Assembly (NCBI GenBank): GCA_903921325.1
Contig: CAIXPL010000016.1
Location: forward strand, 186,001-250,000
Reading direction: 5' to 3'
DNA from: an uncultured Pseudomonadota bacterium
GTDB lineage: Bacteria; Pseudomonadota; Gammaproteobacteria; Burkholderiales; SG8-39
Length of the DNA: 64,000 nucleotides
Shown piece after piece: positions 27,480 to 35,813 of the stretch (the stretch's first letter is position 1; every line of letters starts with the position of its first letter). The position numbers were made by a program, and so were the translations under genes. The notes under the pieces were generated by a model. That model saw only the letters and a program-made list of their open reading frames with translations. It was not told where the DNA came from and searched no databases.

Positions 27480-30115
27480 GACGCAGGTGGCGTCGCTGGG
27501 TTGAACGAATGCAGCAGTTCGAGGATGCGCCGCGCCGCCGTGCGGGGGTTCCAATGCGTCTGATCAGTTGCCCGTGCCTGCATGCCATTGGGCAGGCTCA
27601 GCACCGGGCCGACGCAGGCCGGGCACCCCTGGGGGCAGTCACATTCCATGATCCGACTGAGGGCATGATTTACCAACTCCTCGCGCCGGTCATACAGCGG
27701 CGGGGTCGTGCCACTGCCACCGGGCATGTTGTCGTATAGAAAAATCGTTGGCTGGAACTGTCCGGCCGCTGCGCGCTGTGCGTCGCGTGTTGCCGCACTG
27801 TCTGGTGTCACGCTGTCTGATGTCACGCCGGCTGATGTCACGCTGGCTGATGTCACGCTGGCTGATGTCACGCTGACTGAGGCTCCACTGACTGAGGCTC
27901 CACTGTCTGAGGCTCCACTGACTGAGGCTCCACTGTCTGAGGCTAAAGAGGGTGTCCCGCCTGCGCCTGCGCTTGGCATTCTGGGCGAACGGCTCGCCCA
28001 GGTCCCGCTGCCATCGCCAACCGCGCGACCGATATCGCGGGCGGTATTCATCGAGAGCAGGGCGGCGATGTGCTGCAGCGTGTAGGCCGCACCGATCAGG
28101 CCGTCGATTGCCAACTGACGGTCAGGAAATTCGCGATCGACCAACTCGACGGGCAAGTCCCACCAAAGGGCAAAGGTGTGCATTTCCTGGTCAGGTAGAT
28201 TGACCGGGCCATACCCCACATTTTCATGAGTGTAATAGCGGATCTTTTTATAGCCCGAGACGCGCCGCACCACGTGCACTTCGCCATGCTGGCAATGTCC
28301 TGCGCCCGCGCTTGCCTGCTCAAAGCAATCGAGCACCTTCAGGCGGGTGTAGTCAATGGCATCGGTGTAGTAGTCGACCCGGGTACGGCGCACAAACGCC
28401 TTGCGACCGACCCAGTCAAGCCGCTCGACCTGCCAGGGAGCCGATTGCACCATGTAGATCGCCCCTTCATACAGCGTCATGGCGGCAGCCGAATAGTCCA
28501 CCTCGGCGATCACCGCTTTGCCGCCCGAGGTGGTATCGATCACGGTGAAATTGCCATCAGCTACCGAGCGCAGCGATACGCTGTTGGCGGGGTAACTATC
28601 GGCGATCCAGTGCCAGTGACTGCCCTCGCGATGGACGACTGCTTCGCTTGCCAGGTAATTCATGCGTGGGGCAAGTGCCTGCTCACCGAAGTGGTCATCG
28701 TCATGGAAGGCAAGCTCAAAGGCGGCACAGCGCAGATGCTCCATCTGCACCAGCATCTGTTCTGCATCCAGATGGGCTTGTTCAGCGCCGGCATCCAGAA
28801 AGAACTCCGGATGCGTGGCGACATACTGATCGATCAATTGGCTCGATGCGACCATGATTCCTACCGCGCTACGGCCGCGGCGTCCGGCGCGACCGAACCG
28901 TTGCCGGGCACTGGCCACACTGCCCGGATAACCGTTCAGGATGCATACATCGAGCGCGCCAATATCGATGCCGAGTTCGAGTGCCGATGTGCTCACGAGG
29001 GCGTCAACGCGGCCCGCCCGCAGATTGGCCTCGATCGCATGGCGTTCGGTGGGCAGATACCCACCGCGATAGGCGACGATGCGTGCGGCCTTGCGGGGAT
29101 CAGGATCGAACACATCCTTGAGGTACTTGGTCAGTACCTCCACTTCAAGGCGTGAATTGGCAAACACGATGGTCTTCAGGCCGCGTTCGATGGCCTCACG
29201 CGCAATCAGGCAGGACTGCGAGCGCGCCGAGCCGCGCAAAGCCAATGCGCTATTGACGACTGGTGGATTCCACAACAGCAGGTGGCGTGCACCCATTGGA
29301 GCGCCGGAGTCGGTGATCGCATGGACTGGTGCGCCGAGCAGTTCGCTGGCAAGGCCGGCCGGATTGCCGATGGTTGCCGAGCAGGTGATAAAGCGCGGTT
29401 CGGCGCCGTAGAACGTCAATATCCGGCGCAAGCGGCGCAGCAGATTGGCCACATGGGCACCAAACACGCCGCGGTAGATATGCAGCTCATCGATCACCAC
29501 AAAGGCGAGATTTTCGAATAGCTGTGCCCATTTGGTGTGGTGCGGCAGGATCGACTGATGCAGCATGTCCGGATTGGTGATGACGATGTCGCCGTGGACC
29601 CGGACTGCGCGTCGTGCATCTGCCGGCGTATCGCCATCGAAGGTGCTGGCGCGTACCTGCAGGTCGCCGATCTTGTTCAGGGCAAGCAACTCGGCCACCT
29701 GATCCTGGGCCAGCGCCTTGGTCGGAAACAAGTACAGCGCTTTGGCACCGCGACTCAGCACCGCATCGAGTACCGGCAGGTTGTAGCACAGGCTTTTTCC
29801 TGAGGCGGTCGGCGTTGCAATTACCAGATCCTCACCGGCAGTCACCCGCTCCCACGCTTCGCGCTGGTGGGAATAGAGCCGTGTCATGCCATGGCGCTGC
29901 AGTGCCTCGCGCAGGCATGGGTGACAGGCGTCGGGCAGATCGGCGTAGCGCCCGAGGCGGGCGGGTTCAATCCGCTCGGCCATGATCCGCCCGGGAAATT
30001 GCCGTCGCAAATCGGCAATGAACGCCTGCGCCGGATCGGCCTCGCTCGCGCTGCCCGAGTCCGCAACGGTGCGATGCTCGGCAGCATCGGTCTCCTCGGC
30101 AAATAAATCCAGCAT
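27476..30115 (-). CDS. mrfA: DEAD/DEAH-box helicase with C-terminal DUF1998 zinc motif (YprA/MrfA type)
   Basis: The 879-residue superfamily 2 helicase has Walker A ATPTASGKSLCYN, motif II VVIDELHIYRGVFGAHV, TCSATIGNP (motif III) and motif VI RQRFGRAGRRGRSA. The C-terminal region has TIFLYDNMPGGSG and the four-cysteine site C-D-C-P-Q-G-C-P-A-C near residue 823, as in MrfA. It should unwind DNA for the nuclease encoded next. A Ser/Ala/Val-rich stretch encoded by 15-bp repeats (about residues 722-772) is inserted just before TIFLYD. GGAG lies eight bases before the ATG. Its promoter region is shared divergently with lon. Confidence 0.9.
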   Translation of the reverse strand: MLDLFAEETDAAEHRTVADSGSASEADPAQAFIADLRRQFPGRIMAERIEPARLGRYADLPDACHPCLREALQRHGMTRLYSHQREAWERVTAGEDLVIATPTASGKSLCYNLPVLDAVLSRGAKALYLFPTKALAQDQVAELLALNKIGDLQVRASTFDGDTPADARRAVRVHGDIVITNPDMLHQSILPHHTKWAQLFENLAFVVIDELHIYRGVFGAHVANLLRRLRRILTFYGAEPRFITCSATIGNPAGLASELLGAPVHAITDSGAPMGARHLLLWNPPVVNSALALRGSARSQSCLIAREAIERGLKTIVFANSRLEVEVLTKYLKDVFDPDPRKAARIVAYRGGYLPTERHAIEANLRAGRVDALVSTSALELGIDIGALDVCILNGYPGSVASARQRFGRAGRRGRSAVGIMVASSQLIDQYVATHPEFFLDAGAEQAHLDAEQMLVQMEHLRCAAFELAFHDDDHFGEQALAPRMNYLASEAVVHREGSHWHWIADSYPANSVSLRSVADGNFTVIDTTSGGKAVIAEVDYSAAAMTLYEGAIYMVQSAPWQVERLDWVGRKAFVRRTRVDYYTDAIDYTRLKVLDCFEQASAGAGHCQHGEVHVVRRVSGYKKIRYYTHENVGYGPVNLPDQEMHTFALWWDLPVELVDREFPDRQLAIDGLIGAAYTLQHIAALLSMNTARDIGRAVGDGSGTWASRSPRMPSAGAGGTPSLASDSGASVSGASDSGASVSGASVSVTSASVTSASVTSAGVTSDSVTPDSAATRDAQRAAAGQFQPTIFLYDNMPGGSGTTPPLYDRREELVNHALSRIMECDCPQGCPACVGPVLSLPNGMQARATDQTHWNPRTAARRILELLHSFNPATPPAS
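27802..27936. repeat. 15-bp in-frame tandem repeat within mrfA
   Basis: Nine consecutive 15-bp units fall into two subfamilies: five close to CTGATGTCACGCTGG (27802-27876) and four close to CTGAGGCTCCACTGA (27877-27936). The coding strand gives pentapeptides such as S-V-T-S-A and S-G-A-S-V. The period keeps the reading frame. Confidence 0.95.
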
Positions 30116-30209
30116 GACGATCGCTCCGCAGGGTGGTCGAGACGCCGAGCTTGCCGCCCGACTGGCTCACCCGGTGAGCGAGCTATCCCGCGTCGCGACC
30201 CACAAGGGG

Positions 30210-30238
30210 CTTGAATTGCGCCTGATCCATGCCCATGT
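30210..30238 (+). promoter_or_regulatory. Predicted sigma-32 heat-shock promoter of lon
   Basis: CTTGAAT (30210-30216) differs from the sigma-32 -35 consensus at one base. After 14 bases comes GCCCATGT (30231-30238), which contains a full CCCATNT. Transcription would begin near 30245, about 50 bases before the chosen lon start. Lon is a standard RpoH target. Confidence 0.7.
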
Positions 30239-30293
30239 AGCGAACAAGGCCCTGCACAGCGGCCGATGGTGTAAGCGATGGAGAATGCAGCCA

Positions 30294-32711
30294 ATGAATG
30301 CCACTGACCAGGACGCGCGCGACCTGCTGGAATCAAACGGACACGACGAGGTCGCAACGCCGCAGCGCGTTCCTGCGCGTGGCGATGAGGGCAGGCCGGT
30401 TGACAGTCTGCCAGCCGACGTAGTGCCCATCATCCCGGTGCGTAGCAGTGTGCTCTTTCCGGGGATGATTCTTCCCTTTGGCGTGGGTCGCGCGGCTTCT
30501 ATCGCAGCGGCACAGCAGGCGGTGCGCAGTGAGAGTCTCGTCGGATTGGTGATGCAACGCGATCCTGCAAGCGATGAACCGGGGCCCGATGATCTGCATG
30601 CCGTCGGAACGTTGGCCCGTGTGGTGCGCCATGTCACCACGGGTGAGGGTGGGCATCATCTGGTGTGCCAGGGTGAAGAGCGCTTCCGCATTGTGGAAAT
30701 GGTGGCGGGACTTCCCTATCTGGCGGCGCGCATCGAGCGTCTGAGCGAGCCGGTGGCACGTGATGGCGGTATTGAAGCGCGCATGCTGCTGCTCAAGCAG
30801 CGCGCCGCCGAGGCGCTGCACCTGCTGCCGCAAACGCCGCATGATCTGCTCGCCGCGATTCAGAGTTTCACCGCCCCTGGCGCGCTTGCCGACATGGTGG
30901 CGGGTTTCATGGATATCAAGCCTGCCGAGAAGCAGGAAATCCTTGAAACCCTTGACCTCGAAGCGCGTCTTGACAAGGTGCTTGCACTATTGGTCCATCG
31001 CATTGCGGTCATGCGTCTGTCGCGCGAGATCGGTAGCCGTACTCAGGAAAAAGTCGATGAGCGTCAGCGTGAATTCATGCTGCGCGAGCAATTGCATCAA
31101 ATCCAGAAAGAACTCGGCGAGGAAACCGCGGGTAGCGAACTCGAGGATCTCGAGCAGCAGATTGGCGCTGCCGCGATGCCAGCCGATGTGGAGAAGCAGG
31201 CGCGCAAGGAACTCTCGCGACTGAAACGAATGTCGGATTCCTCCGCTGAGTATTCCATGGTGCGCACTTACCTGGAATGGCTGGTGGAACTGCCATGGAC
31301 CAAGCTCAGTGCGAAGGACATCGATCTGGAAGCCGCGCGTCAGGTGCTCGATACCGATCATTTCGGACTGGAAAAGATCAAGCGTCGGATCATCGAATTT
31401 CTTGCGGTGCGCAAGCTCAACCCTGCCGGCAAGGCGCCGATCCTGTGTTTTGTCGGTCCGCCAGGGGTCGGCAAGACCTCGCTCGGGCAATCGATCGCTC
31501 GCGCACTGGGCACGAGTTTCGTTCGCGTGGCACTCGGTGGCGTGCACGACGAGGCCGAGATTCGTGGTCATCGACGCACCTATGTCGGGGCATTGCCCGG
31601 CAACATCGTGCAGGCGCTGAAAAAGGCCGGTAACCGCGATGCGGTGATGCTGCTGGATGAGATTGACAAACTGGGGCAGGGCGGGCGCCAGGGCGATCCA
31701 GCCGCGGCCTTGCTCGAAGTGCTTGACCCGGAGCAAAACGCCAACTTCCGCGATGCCTATCTGGGTGTGCCCTTTGACCTGTCGCGGATTACCTTCATTG
31801 CGACCGCCAATATGCTCGATACCATTCCGGGCCCCCTGCGTGATCGCATGGAGATCGTGGAACTGCCGGGCTACACCGAATCGGAAAAGGTAGCCATCGC
31901 CAGCACCCACCTGGTGCCGAAACAAATCGAAATGAACGGTTTGCGTCCCGAGCAGATTGCCATTGGCGAGTCGACCCTGCACGAGATCGTGCGCGGCTAT
32001 ACGCGCGAGGCGGGTGTGCGTTCACTGGAGCGGCGCATTGCGGCGCTGTGCCGCCATGCCGCGGTGCGTATCGCGCGCAATGAGTCGCCCGCTGTCGCGA
32101 TCACGCCGCTGGATCTACCCGAGATTCTCGGGCCGCGCAAATTTGAAAATGAAAGCGCGTTGCGACTCGGTGTGCCGGGCGTGGCGACCGGTCTTGCCTG
32201 GACCCCGGTGGGCGGAGATGTGCTGTTCATCGAGGCGGCGAAATCGGCCGGTAGCGGCCGGTTGATCGTGACCGGCCAGTTGGGCGATGTCATGAAGGAG
32301 TCGGTGCAGGCGGCGCTTACGCTGGTGAAATCGCGTGCCGCGTCACTGGGTATCGATCCGCTTGCGTTCAAGAAGACCGATCTGCATGTCCATGTGCCCG
32401 CCGGCGCAACTCCAAAGGATGGGCCCAGCGCAGGGGTCGGCATGTTCGTAGCGATTGCCTCGATTTTTACTGGCCGGGTGGTTCGGCCGGATGTCGCAAT
32501 GACCGGTGAGGTGAGTCTGCGCGGCCTGGTGCTGCCAGTGGGCGGGATCAAGGAAAAGGTGCTGGCGGCGGCCCAGGCCGGCGTCAAGGTCGTCATGCTG
32601 CCTGAGCGCAACCGGTCGGACTATCCGGACATCCCGCAAGAGGCACGTGACGGACTCGAATTCGTCTGGCTCGACACGGTTGATATGGCACTCGCCAACG
32701 CGCTGACTTGA
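30294..32711 (+). CDS. lon: ATP-dependent protease Lon
   Basis: The 805-residue protein has the three Lon parts: an N-terminal substrate domain (VVPIIPVRSSVLFPGMILP), an AAA+ module with Walker A GPPGVGKTSLGQ and Walker B VMLLDEIDKLG, and a C-terminal protease domain with the catalytic serine in DGPSAGVGMF and lysine in VGGIKEKVLAA. It degrades misfolded and regulatory proteins in the cytoplasm. ATG codons lie at 30285 and 30294. GGAGA is too close to the first but well spaced for the second, so I choose 30294. It is divergent from mrfA and has its own predicted sigma-32 promoter. Confidence 0.97.
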   Translation: MNATDQDARDLLESNGHDEVATPQRVPARGDEGRPVDSLPADVVPIIPVRSSVLFPGMILPFGVGRAASIAAAQQAVRSESLVGLVMQRDPASDEPGPDDLHAVGTLARVVRHVTTGEGGHHLVCQGEERFRIVEMVAGLPYLAARIERLSEPVARDGGIEARMLLLKQRAAEALHLLPQTPHDLLAAIQSFTAPGALADMVAGFMDIKPAEKQEILETLDLEARLDKVLALLVHRIAVMRLSREIGSRTQEKVDERQREFMLREQLHQIQKELGEETAGSELEDLEQQIGAAAMPADVEKQARKELSRLKRMSDSSAEYSMVRTYLEWLVELPWTKLSAKDIDLEAARQVLDTDHFGLEKIKRRIIEFLAVRKLNPAGKAPILCFVGPPGVGKTSLGQSIARALGTSFVRVALGGVHDEAEIRGHRRTYVGALPGNIVQALKKAGNRDAVMLLDEIDKLGQGGRQGDPAAALLEVLDPEQNANFRDAYLGVPFDLSRITFIATANMLDTIPGPLRDRMEIVELPGYTESEKVAIASTHLVPKQIEMNGLRPEQIAIGESTLHEIVRGYTREAGVRSLERRIAALCRHAAVRIARNESPAVAITPLDLPEILGPRKFENESALRLGVPGVATGLAWTPVGGDVLFIEAAKSAGSGRLIVTGQLGDVMKESVQAALTLVKSRAASLGIDPLAFKKTDLHVHVPAGATPKDGPSAGVGMFVAIASIFTGRVVRPDVAMTGEVSLRGLVLPVGGIKEKVLAAAQAGVKVVMLPERNRSDYPDIPQEARDGLEFVWLDTVDMALANALT

Positions 32712-32727
32712 CACAGGGCAAGGGGCG

Positions 32728-32778
32728 CAGCGCATGCGCTGTGGTCAGAATGCGGGCAAAAGTCGCATAATTGCGACT
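32728..32778. other. Palindrome and hairpin in the lon-cfa gap
   Basis: CAGCGCATGCGCTG (32728-32741) is a perfect 14-bp palindrome beginning 17 bases after the lon stop. AGTCGCA (32761-32767) and TGCGACT (32772-32778) form a second stem with a TAAT loop. No T-run follows either. They may mark the end of the lon transcript or an operator for the methyltransferase gene; the 182-base gap holds nothing else I can name. Confidence 0.4.
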
Positions 32779-32893
32779 CCATGCCTTGTTGCTTCTGGTC
32801 ATTTGCAGATGGCAGCGAGCCAGCAACTGCTCGAAAGGGATCGAGCGGCTGGGCGGTTGACCAGAGTCGCAGACCCGGGGGGAGGGGACCACG

Positions 32894-34108
32894 ATGCTGT
32901 TTGACAAGAAAATTGCGGCATTTGCGGCAAGCCTGCGTGCCGAGCACAACATTCCCATCGAACTGCAGCTCTGGAACGGCGCGTCCTATGCGCTGGGCGA
33001 TCAGCCGAAAGTGATTGTGCGGGTTCCACACGCCTCGTCGGCAGCCTATCTGCTCAACCCGGATCTGATGAAGCTCGGCGAGGCGTATGTCGAAGGGCAT
33101 ATCGATGTGGTTGGCCGCCTCGCCGATGTCTTCGATGCCGCGCAGAAATTTGCTCGCACCGGCCAGCAGACCTGGCGCCGCTTCAATCCATTCCACGCGG
33201 CCAGGCACACCCGGGCGCGCGATAAGAAAGCAATCGAATATCACTACGACGTATCGAACGAGTTCTACAGTTTGTTTCTCGACGCGAACATGCTCTATTC
33301 GTGCGCCTACTACCGGACGCCCGAGGACACGCTCGAGCAGGCGCAGATCAATAAGCTCGACCACATTCTGACCAAGTTGCAGGTCAAGCCCGGTGAGCGC
33401 TTTCTGGATATTGGGTGCGGCTGGGGAGCCATGATTGTGCGCGCGGCCAAGCAGTTTGGCGCGATTGCGACCGGCGTGACACTGAGCGAGCGGCAGTTTG
33501 AATACACGCGCGAGCTGATTCGCCGCGAAGGGCTGCAAGGCCGCTGTGAGGTCCGCATTCAGGACTATCGCGATATCCCGGGTAGCGGTGTGTACGACAA
33601 AATCTCAAGCGTTGGCATGTTCGAGCATGTCGGGCGCAAGAATCTGCCGACCTATTTCGGCCGCATTCGCGATCTGCTCACCGATCAGGGCCTGGTGATG
33701 AATCACGGCATTACCGCAGGGGACACGGACAGTCGCGACGTCGGGCTCGGCGCTGGCGAATTCATCGACAAGTATGTGTTCCCGGATGGCGAACTGGGCC
33801 ATATTTCGCTGGTGACCAACGCGATCGAGCGCGCCGGACTGGAAGTCGCTGATGTTGAATCGCTGCGCCGGCATTACGCGAGAACCTGCGGTGAATGGGC
33901 CGCGCGGCTTGAGAGTCATAGTGAGCGGGGCATCGAAATCGCCGGCGCGCGACGCTACCGGATCTGGTCGATGTATCTGATCGGCTGTGCCTACGCGTTC
34001 TCGCGCAACTGGATCAACATTTATCAAATCCTTTGCAACAAGAAAGGTGAGAACATCGAGAGTCCGATGCCAATGACGCGCGATTACATGTATGCAAACA
34101 GAATTTGA
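32894..34108 (+). CDS. cfa: Cyclopropane-fatty-acyl-phospholipid synthase family methyltransferase
   Basis: The 404-residue SAM-dependent enzyme has HYDVSNEFYSLFLDANMLYSCAYY and the SAM loop FLDIGCGWGAMIVRAAK, then GVTLSERQFEYTREL and DKISSVGMFEHVGRKN. It also has the N-terminal CFAS domain with LGEAYVEGHIDVVG. Such enzymes add a methylene group across the double bond of membrane phospholipid acyl chains, usually in stationary phase or acid stress. GGGAGGGG about eight bases before the ATG is a strong ribosome site. The 3' end overlaps the next gene by 17 bases. Confidence 0.92.
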   Translation: MLFDKKIAAFAASLRAEHNIPIELQLWNGASYALGDQPKVIVRVPHASSAAYLLNPDLMKLGEAYVEGHIDVVGRLADVFDAAQKFARTGQQTWRRFNPFHAARHTRARDKKAIEYHYDVSNEFYSLFLDANMLYSCAYYRTPEDTLEQAQINKLDHILTKLQVKPGERFLDIGCGWGAMIVRAAKQFGAIATGVTLSERQFEYTRELIRREGLQGRCEVRIQDYRDIPGSGVYDKISSVGMFEHVGRKNLPTYFGRIRDLLTDQGLVMNHGITAGDTDSRDVGLGAGEFIDKYVFPDGELGHISLVTNAIERAGLEVADVESLRRHYARTCGEWAARLESHSERGIEIAGARRYRIWSMYLIGCAYAFSRNWINIYQILCNKKGENIESPMPMTRDYMYANRI

Positions 34109-35720
34109 TTATGTGATCGTAGGTGCCGGGTCGGCCGGTTGCACCGTGGCGGCTCGCCTGACCGAAGATCCGGATGTCAGCGTGTTACTCATCGAGGCCG
34201 GCGGGTGGGATCGCGATCCGATGATCGGCATTCCGTTGGCGTGGGGACGCAATGTCATCGCCCGTCGCCATGACTGGATGTATGACACCGAGCCCGCACC
34301 CTCGCTCAATGGCAGGCGAATTCCGGTCTATCGCGGTCGCGTGATCGGTGGCTCCTCGTCGATCAATGCCATGGCCTATGTGCGCGGTCATCGCGGGGAT
34401 TACGAGCGCTGGGCCGCAAGCGGTCTCACGGATTGGTCCTATGCGCATGTGCTGCCCTATTTCCGTCGATCGGAGTCCTGGGCTGGCGGTGCCAACACCT
34501 GGCGCGGTGGCGAGGGGCCACTCGCCACCTGTGATCCGCAGTTTCCTGATCCTTTGCTCGATGCAATCATCGAGGCCGGTGTCGCACATGGGTTGCCGCG
34601 CAATCCGGATTACAACGGGCGTGACCAGGAAGGCATTGGGCGCGGCCAGGCAACCATACGCGACGGTCGGCGCTGCAGCGCGGCGGTGGCCTATCTGCGG
34701 CCTGCGCTCGGACGCGCCGGACTCACGGTGCAGACCGATACGCTCGTGAGCGGGATCGAATTCGAGGGAGCGCGTGCGATCGGCGTGCGTCTGATCGGTG
34801 CAAGCTCGCCCGTGGTTCGCGCGCGGCGTGAGGTTCTGCTGTGCGGTGGTGCCATCAATTCACCGCAGCTGTTGATGCTCGCGGGCATCGGCGATCCGGA
34901 GGCCCTTGCGCGCCACGGTATTGCGGTGCGTGCTGCGCTACCCGGCGTCGGCCGCAACCTGCAGGATCATGTCTCAGCCGATGTGGACCACGCGCGGCGC
35001 AGTCCGGGGCCGCTGCACCGCGTCCTGCGAGCCGATCGCATCGGGTTCAGTGTGCTCAACGCGCATTTTCGTGGCAAGGGTTTGGCCGCCAACCTGCCCA
35101 ACAACGTGATGGCTTTTACCAAAAGCGATCCAAGCCAGCCGATCCCCGACTTGCAGTTGCTGTTTCGCGCCATGCCGCATGGCGCGCGCCCCTGGTTCCC
35201 CGGGGTCAATCCGGCCTATGCCGATGGTTTTGGTTGTCGTCCGGTGCCGCTGCGCCCGACGAGTCGTGGCCAGCTTGATCTGGTATCGACTGACCCGCGG
35301 ACAGCGCTGCGCATCACTTCGAATTTCTTATCTACTGACGCCGATCGGCGCACTGTGCGAATCGGCATCCGGCTTGCGCGCGAGATCATGAACTCACCCT
35401 TGTTACGCGAATTTGCCGGACCGGAATGGACCCCGGGGGCTGACAAGCTCTCGGATGAGGCGCTCGATGCCTATGCAAGCGCCACTGCGTCGACGGTCTA
35501 CCACCCTCTGGGCACCTGTCGCATGGGTGCCGACGGCGACGCGCAGGCGGTGGTCGACGCACACCTGCGCGTGCGCGGCGTGGACGGGTTGCGGGTGATT
35601 GACGCCTCGGTCATGCCTGATCTGGTCGGGGGCAATATCAACGCTCCGGTCATCATGATCGCCGAGCGTGCTGCCGATTTGATTCGCGGTCGCATGCTGC
35701 CCCCGGCAGACGGAATCTAG
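34092..35720 (+). CDS. GMC-family FAD oxidoreductase (choline dehydrogenase-like)
   Basis: The 542-residue flavoprotein starts with the FAD-binding loop VIVGAGSAGCTVAARL and has the GMC signatures GSSSINAMAYVRGHRGDY and CGGAINSPQLLMLAGIG. The C-terminal catalytic His is in HPLGTCRMG and is followed by GGNINAPVIMIAERAADLI. It should oxidise an alcohol to an aldehyde. The start lies within the last codons of the methyltransferase gene, suggesting co-translation, yet the two functions are not obviously linked. The substrate is unknown. Confidence 0.92.
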   Translation: MQTEFDYVIVGAGSAGCTVAARLTEDPDVSVLLIEAGGWDRDPMIGIPLAWGRNVIARRHDWMYDTEPAPSLNGRRIPVYRGRVIGGSSSINAMAYVRGHRGDYERWAASGLTDWSYAHVLPYFRRSESWAGGANTWRGGEGPLATCDPQFPDPLLDAIIEAGVAHGLPRNPDYNGRDQEGIGRGQATIRDGRRCSAAVAYLRPALGRAGLTVQTDTLVSGIEFEGARAIGVRLIGASSPVVRARREVLLCGGAINSPQLLMLAGIGDPEALARHGIAVRAALPGVGRNLQDHVSADVDHARRSPGPLHRVLRADRIGFSVLNAHFRGKGLAANLPNNVMAFTKSDPSQPIPDLQLLFRAMPHGARPWFPGVNPAYADGFGCRPVPLRPTSRGQLDLVSTDPRTALRITSNFLSTDADRRTVRIGIRLAREIMNSPLLREFAGPEWTPGADKLSDEALDAYASATASTVYHPLGTCRMGADGDAQAVVDAHLRVRGVDGLRVIDASVMPDLVGGNINAPVIMIAERAADLIRGRMLPPADGI

Positions 35721-35768
35721 CAGCCGGTTGCGTAGCGCAAGTCCGGTCGATCTCACGCTAACCGATGA

Positions 35769-35786
35769 GCCGTGCGCGAGCACGGC
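35769..35786. terminator. GNRA-loop hairpin between convergent genes
   Basis: GCCGTGC (35769-35775) and GCACGGC (35780-35786) form a perfect 7-bp stem closed by GCGA, a stable GNRA tetraloop. It lies in the 93-base gap between the convergent GMC and UbiD genes and probably protects or ends both transcripts. There is no T-run. Confidence 0.45.
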
Positions 35787-35813
35787 GCAAGGCTGGGTGT
35801 CTGGCGGTACGTT

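Noticed and set aside
26546-27936. Clustered short repeats considered as a CRISPR array or mobile element trace
   Set aside because: The units are head-to-tail without spacers, have periods of 9 and 15 bases, and keep the reading frame of two conserved genes.
28226-29155. 309-codon plus-strand open frame inside mrfA
   Set aside because: Antisense to conserved helicase motifs; composition is typical of a mirror frame.
32728-32741. Intrinsic terminator for lon at the 14-bp palindrome
   Set aside because: A perfect palindrome leaves no room for a hairpin loop without melting the centre, and no T-run follows. Kept only as an unexplained palindrome.
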